Shown piece by piece: positions 60,989 to 64,000 of a DNA stretch of 64,000 nt; the first letter of the stretch is position 1, and each line of letters begins with the position of its first letter. The DNA is from an uncultured Clostridium sp. GTDB taxonomy: Bacteria; Bacillota; Clostridia; TANB77; CAG-508. The notes under the pieces are model-generated. The model had not been told where the DNA came from and did not search any database. It was given only the letters and a program-made list of their open reading frames with translations. The stretch lies in the NCBI GenBank assembly GCA_958422985.1, contig CATZPY010000003.1:1-64000 (forward strand), written 5' to 3'. Both the position numbers and the translations under genes were made by a program.

Positions 60989-62308
60989 CTATTTAAATCT
61001 TCTTAAATATAAGTCTATTTTATCTAAAAATTCTGTATTATTTTTTGTAGCAACCATTTGCGAAATAATGTTCTCTGTTACATCTGCTACTGGTAAATTA
61101 TTTAATGCTTTACGCAATGCATATACTGTTTCCATTTCTTTAGTATTAAGTAATAAATCTTCTCTTCTTGTTCCAGATTTATTAATGTCTATTGCAGGGA
61201 AAATACGTTTTTCAGATAATTTTCTATCTAAATGTACTTCCATATTACCTGTACCTTTAAATTCTTCGAATATTACTTCATCCATCCTGCTTCCTGTTTC
61301 TATTAAAGCTGATGCAAGAATTGTTAAACTTCCACCATTTTCTATATTTCTTGCTGCTCCAAAGAATTTTTTGGGTTTATGTAATGCATTTGGGTCAAGA
61401 CCACCAGATAAAGTTCTTCCAGAAGAAGGAATAACTAAATTGTACGCTCTAGCAAGTCTTGTTATACTATCAAGTAATATAACAACATCTTTTCCCTGTT
61501 CTACAAGCCTTTTTGATCTTTCTATAACCATTTCTGCAACTTTAACATGGTGTTCTGGTAATTCATCAAATGTAGAATAAATTACTTCACCGTTTATAGA
61601 ACGTTTCATGTCTGTAACTTCCTCAGGTCTTTCATCTATTAATAAAACTATTAACTCTATTTCGGGATTGTTTTTAGTAATACTGTTTGCAAATTTCTTA
61701 ATTAATGTTGTTTTTCCTACTTTAGGTGGTGCAACAATCATTCCTCTTTGACCTTTTCCTATAGGGCTTATTAAGTCTATTATCCTCATTGCATATTCTT
61801 TAGGATCTGTTTCTAATTTAATTCTTTCAGTTGGATAAATAGGTGTTAAGTCATCGAATTTCTTTCTTCTATAAGATTTCTCTGGAGATTCACCATTTAC
61901 TTCTCCTACAAATATTAAAGATGGAAATCTTTCTCCTTCTTTTGCCATTCTCGAAATTCCTTTTATATGGTCTCCTGTATCTAATCTAAATCTTCTAATT
62001 TGAATTGGAGATATATATACATCATCTGGTGTAGAAAGATAATTGTCTCCTCTTAAAAAGCCATATCCATCTGGTAATACTTCTAATATTCCTTCTGCTA
62101 TTTTATCATCACTATTTGTAATTTTAAATGATGTATTGTTTTCTTGCATTATATTTTCATTTTTGTTTTTCTTTTCAGTTATATTATTTTCACTATTTTC
62201 ATTTAATAAGTCAATTAATTCACTTTTTTTGTATTTTGAATATCCTTTAATATCTTTGTTTTTTGCAAGCTCTCTTAATTCACTTAGACTAAAATCTTCT
62301 AAGTTCAT
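60989..62308 (-). CDS. rho: Transcription termination factor Rho
   Basis: A 439-residue hexameric RNA helicase that ends transcription. The N-terminal Rho_N/SAP-like segment ('[23 protein letters not shown]') is followed by an Asn/Lys-rich linker (about 38-58), then the cold-shock RNA-binding domain ('[11 protein letters not shown]'), Walker A '[12 protein letters not shown]' and Walker B '[16 protein letters not shown]', and the R-loop near '[10 protein letters not shown]'. AGGAGGGA precedes ATG 62308 (complement). It lies 187 bp downstream of the DivIC-like gene on the same strand. Confidence 0.98.
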   Translation of the reverse strand: MNLEDFSLSELRELAKNKDIKGYSKYKKSELIDLLNENSENNITEKKNKNENIMQENNTSFKITNSDDKIAEGILEVLPDGYGFLRGDNYLSTPDDVYISPIQIRRFRLDTGDHIKGISRMAKEGERFPSLIFVGEVNGESPEKSYRRKKFDDLTPIYPTERIKLETDPKEYAMRIIDLISPIGKGQRGMIVAPPKVGKTTLIKKFANSITKNNPEIELIVLLIDERPEEVTDMKRSINGEVIYSTFDELPEHHVKVAEMVIERSKRLVEQGKDVVILLDSITRLARAYNLVIPSSGRTLSGGLDPNALHKPKKFFGAARNIENGGSLTILASALIETGSRMDEVIFEEFKGTGNMEVHLDRKLSEKRIFPAIDINKSGTRREDLLLNTKEMETVYALRKALNNLPVADVTENIISQMVATKNNTEFLDKIDLYLRRFK

Positions 62309-62495
62309 AAAATCCCTCCTATATTTAATTGTAATTGCATGAGAAATAATATCTAGAATAAAAAAGAAATAGAAAAATAAACGGATAAAAAAAGAATTGT
62401 ATATCTGTTATTAAAAAAGATAAGAAATTTTAGGGTTAATAACAGATATATAATATATAAATCTTTAGATTTCCATAGTTAATATATTTTAAAAT

Positions 62496-62780
62496 TTATT
62501 TATTAGCATCAACATATACTCTTTCATTAGGTAAATACATATCTAATTTGTCTCTTGCAATTTGTTCTATATATTCATCTGAATTTATGTTTGCTTTCAT
62601 GTCTGCTAATTCATTTTTATATTCTTGTTGTTCTTGAATTTGTTCAGAAACATAATCTTGTTCTGCTTTATAAGAATTTAATGTTGTTTGTTGTTTTACA
62701 ATAATATAAATAAAATAAGATAGTACAATTAAAATTATAATAACTTTTAATATTTTTTTATTTCTAAAAACATTTTTCAT
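62496..62780 (-). CDS. Septum formation initiator family protein (DivIC/FtsB-like)
   Basis: A 94-residue bitopic protein with a short basic cytoplasmic N-terminus, a TM (about 11-29) and an extracytoplasmic coiled coil (about 32-65), ending 'YIEQIARDKLDMYLPNERVYV', the DivIC/FtsB C-terminal signature. Its partners are FtsL and DivIB in the divisome. A DivIC gene directly after yabP-yabQ is the standard Bacillota order, which supports the call. AGGAGAG precedes ATG 62780 (complement). Confidence 0.88.
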   Translation of the reverse strand: MKNVFRNKKILKVIIILIVLSYFIYIIVKQQTTLNSYKAEQDYVSEQIQEQQEYKNELADMKANINSDEYIEQIARDKLDMYLPNERVYVDANK

Positions 62781-62816
62781 AAGTATATTCTCTCTCCTAT
62801 AATCAATTCCCTATAA

Positions 62817-63236
62817 TTATATATTATAATTATCCTTTTGTATAGGTTTTTTTGAGTTATTTTTACATTTTTGATGAAAATTATTTTTTAAGTACAAAAT
62901 TTTCTTAAATAATGCTAAAAAACTGTCTAATATTTTTTTTATTGGTGTAAGTACTTTTAAAAATATATTATTCACAAATTTAGTAAATAATATTATGTAC
63001 ATAGCTATTCCTATTAAAATACCAATAAAAAGATATGCACGTAATTCTCCTTCATTAAATTTAAATATTGCTGAAATTATTAAACCTCCCGATATTACCC
63101 AAAAAGAAATATCTTCTATATATGTAAAAAAGTTATTGGTTTTAAACTTTTTTCTTAATATTCTAAATATGTCAAATACAAAACTTATAATTATACCTAA
63201 AACGATAAATACACAAAAATTATATAGTTGTACCAT
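62817..63236 (-). CDS. yabQ: Spore cortex biosynthesis protein YabQ
   Basis: A 139-residue membrane protein with about four TM segments in the first 95 residues and a Lys/Asn-rich cytoplasmic tail. The opening 'YNFCVFIVLGIIISFVFDIFRILRK' and the later 'LRAYLFIGILIGIAMYI' fit the YabQ family, which is needed for spore cortex formation in the outer forespore membrane. It is 13 bp after yabP and 36 bp before the DivIC-like gene. AGAGG precedes ATG 63236 (complement). Confidence 0.88.
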   Translation of the reverse strand: MVQLYNFCVFIVLGIIISFVFDIFRILRKKFKTNNFFTYIEDISFWVISGGLIISAIFKFNEGELRAYLFIGILIGIAMYIILFTKFVNNIFLKVLTPIKKILDSFLALFKKILYLKNNFHQKCKNNSKKPIQKDNYNI

Positions 63237-63249
63237 ACAAAACCTCTAC

Positions 63250-63543
63250 CTATTTGAAAATCTTACTAAACAAACTTTCTCCTTTACTTTCTTCTGAATT
63301 TTGACTATAGCTCATACTGCTTATATTTCCCTCTATTTTAACTTCACTTTCATCTATATTTAACTTGTTTATTTTTAGTTCATTTCCCTTTACTGTAAGC
63401 ATGCCTAAATCTGTAGAAAGAATAACCACTTGATCATCGAAACTTAAAATATCATTTATGCCTGTTACATTTAATCGTTCTCTGTTTTCTAATACTATAT
63501 TTTGAATAACATTAATATTGTTTTGTCTTCTTTCATCTATCAT
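63250..63543 (-). CDS. yabP: Sporulation protein YabP
   Basis: A 97-residue soluble protein of the YabP/YqfC family: 'NIVLENRERLNVTGINDILSFDDQVVILSTDLGMLTVKGNELKINKLNIDESEVKIEGNIS' style strands, then a polar tail, cut here into the marks 'LENRERLNVTGI', 'SFDDQVVILST' and 'LTVKGNELKI'. It is needed for spore coat or cortex assembly. AGGAGGTA precedes ATG 63543 (complement). It opens the yabP-yabQ-divIC operon. No sigma-E promoter was resolved by eye in the 178-bp gap upstream. Confidence 0.9.
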   Translation of the reverse strand: MIDERRQNNINVIQNIVLENRERLNVTGINDILSFDDQVVILSTDLGMLTVKGNELKINKLNIDESEVKIEGNISSMSYSQNSEESKGESLFSKIFK

Positions 63544-63721
63544 AACTCGTACCTCCTAAACTATATATATTCAGAATTTCTATAAATTATTACAATTTAT
63601 AGAAATTTATACTTCTTATATAAGTAGAATATTATTAATACACAAAATAACACCTACCTTTCGATAAGTGTTATCTGATAATTTATTTTCGTAAACTAAA
63701 GATTTACTCTACCTCATTGTA

Positions 63722-64000
63722 TTATTTAATAATAGTTTTATCTTGGTCTTGTTGTTTTAATTTTAAATATCCAAGTTCTTCCCAGCGATTGTATGCTAAG
63801 TTTAATCTAAATAGTAATTTAGGCTTAGCACCTGCTCTGTTTTTATCTACAACACAAGCATAATATCGTACGTCTGGATCATCATATTTTACTAAATCGT
63901 AGCACTTTTCGTCCATTTCTTCTATAGAATATTCATAATCTTTATAATTTTCATGGTTAATTTGTTTTACTAAAGTTAGTGTATCTAATACTTCTTTTAC
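63722..64000 (-). CDS. C-terminal part of a truncated, unidentified protein
   Basis: The minus frame is open from the window edge (64000) to the stop at 63722, giving 92 residues; an internal ATG at 63916 is not the true start because the frame stays open beyond it. The fragment has 'LDTLTLVKQINHENYKDYEYS' and ends 'DKNRAGAKPKLLFRLNLAYNRWEELGYLK'. The latter resembles the last strands of RecA/DnaB-fold helicases ('K-x-R-x-G-x-x-x-x-x-x-F-x-x-x-x-x-R'), but too little is present to name it. Confidence 0.6.
   Translation of the reverse strand, partial: VKEVLDTLTLVKQINHENYKDYEYSIEEMDEKCYDLVKYDDPDVRYYACVVDKNRAGAKPKLLFRLNLAYNRWEELGYLKLKQQDQDKTIIK

Overview
The window is very AT-rich, almost every gene has a strong AGGAGG-type ribosome-binding site, and it carries endospore genes (yabP, yabQ, a YtvI-like permease). 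Together with a choloylglycine-hydrolase family enzyme, a GH3 beta-glucosidase and several polysaccharide and cell-wall genes, this points to a spore-forming, gut-associated Clostridia (Bacillota), probably an uncultured lineage. No rRNA, tRNA, CRISPR array, intact transposase or prophage was seen.

Layout. 1-333 is the tail of an SRPBCC-like protein. 616-7586 is a two-component system followed by a MacA/MacB-type exporter with unusual extra parts: a second, shortened adaptor, a cadherin-like-domain protein and a tiny Met/Pro-rich membrane protein. 7838-17710 holds housekeeping genes (uvrB, uvrA, a CMP-kinase-like gene, murD) mixed with hypotheticals and a cysteine-rich CBS protein. 17960-28884 holds a YtvI/AI-2E-type permease, secA, a GH3 glycosidase with a HAD phosphatase, and two minus-strand genes (GT2 and ROK) that look less AT-rich than their surroundings. 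29187-32752 is a compact MBOAT / SGNH / ECF sigma / RsiV-like operon, read here as a cell-wall or glycan O-acetylation stress module. 33025-40350 is mainly metabolism and translation: uraA-upp, prfB with frameshifts at both ends, aspartate kinase, pepC, a thioredoxin-reductase-like flavoprotein and trxA.

40431-42516 is a minus-strand pair of orphan genes. 42630-46635 is mnmA, a GNAT gene and a class A penicillin-binding protein with an Asn/Thr repeat tail. 46904-51546 is a five-gene operon behind a consensus promoter (beta-propeller lactonase, GT4, TIM-barrel-like protein, SDR, GT2), probably for a surface glycan. 51759-57133 is a dense run: a YneA-like LysM protein with SOS-like boxes, a glucosaminidase, a zinc-phospholipase-like protein, a bile-salt/penicillin acylase, a HipA-like kinase with a small partner, and a lipoprotein polysaccharide deacetylase. 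57854-59417 is a long decayed gap with a 23-bp direct repeat and a frameshifted pseudogene. The window ends with asnS, rho, a DivIC-like gene, yabQ, yabP and a truncated gene.

Two dispersed repeat families sit between genes. One is an imperfect palindrome of about 38 bp (core AAACCGGGATT...AATCCCGGTTT) with seven clear and three decayed copies in both orientations. The other is a hairpin family with copies near 35059 and 51618. The best candidates for new biology are the RsiV-linked O-acetylation operon, the HipA-like kinase with its partner, the extended MacAB locus and the REP-like repeats. All functional statements come from reading motifs by eye; no search was run.
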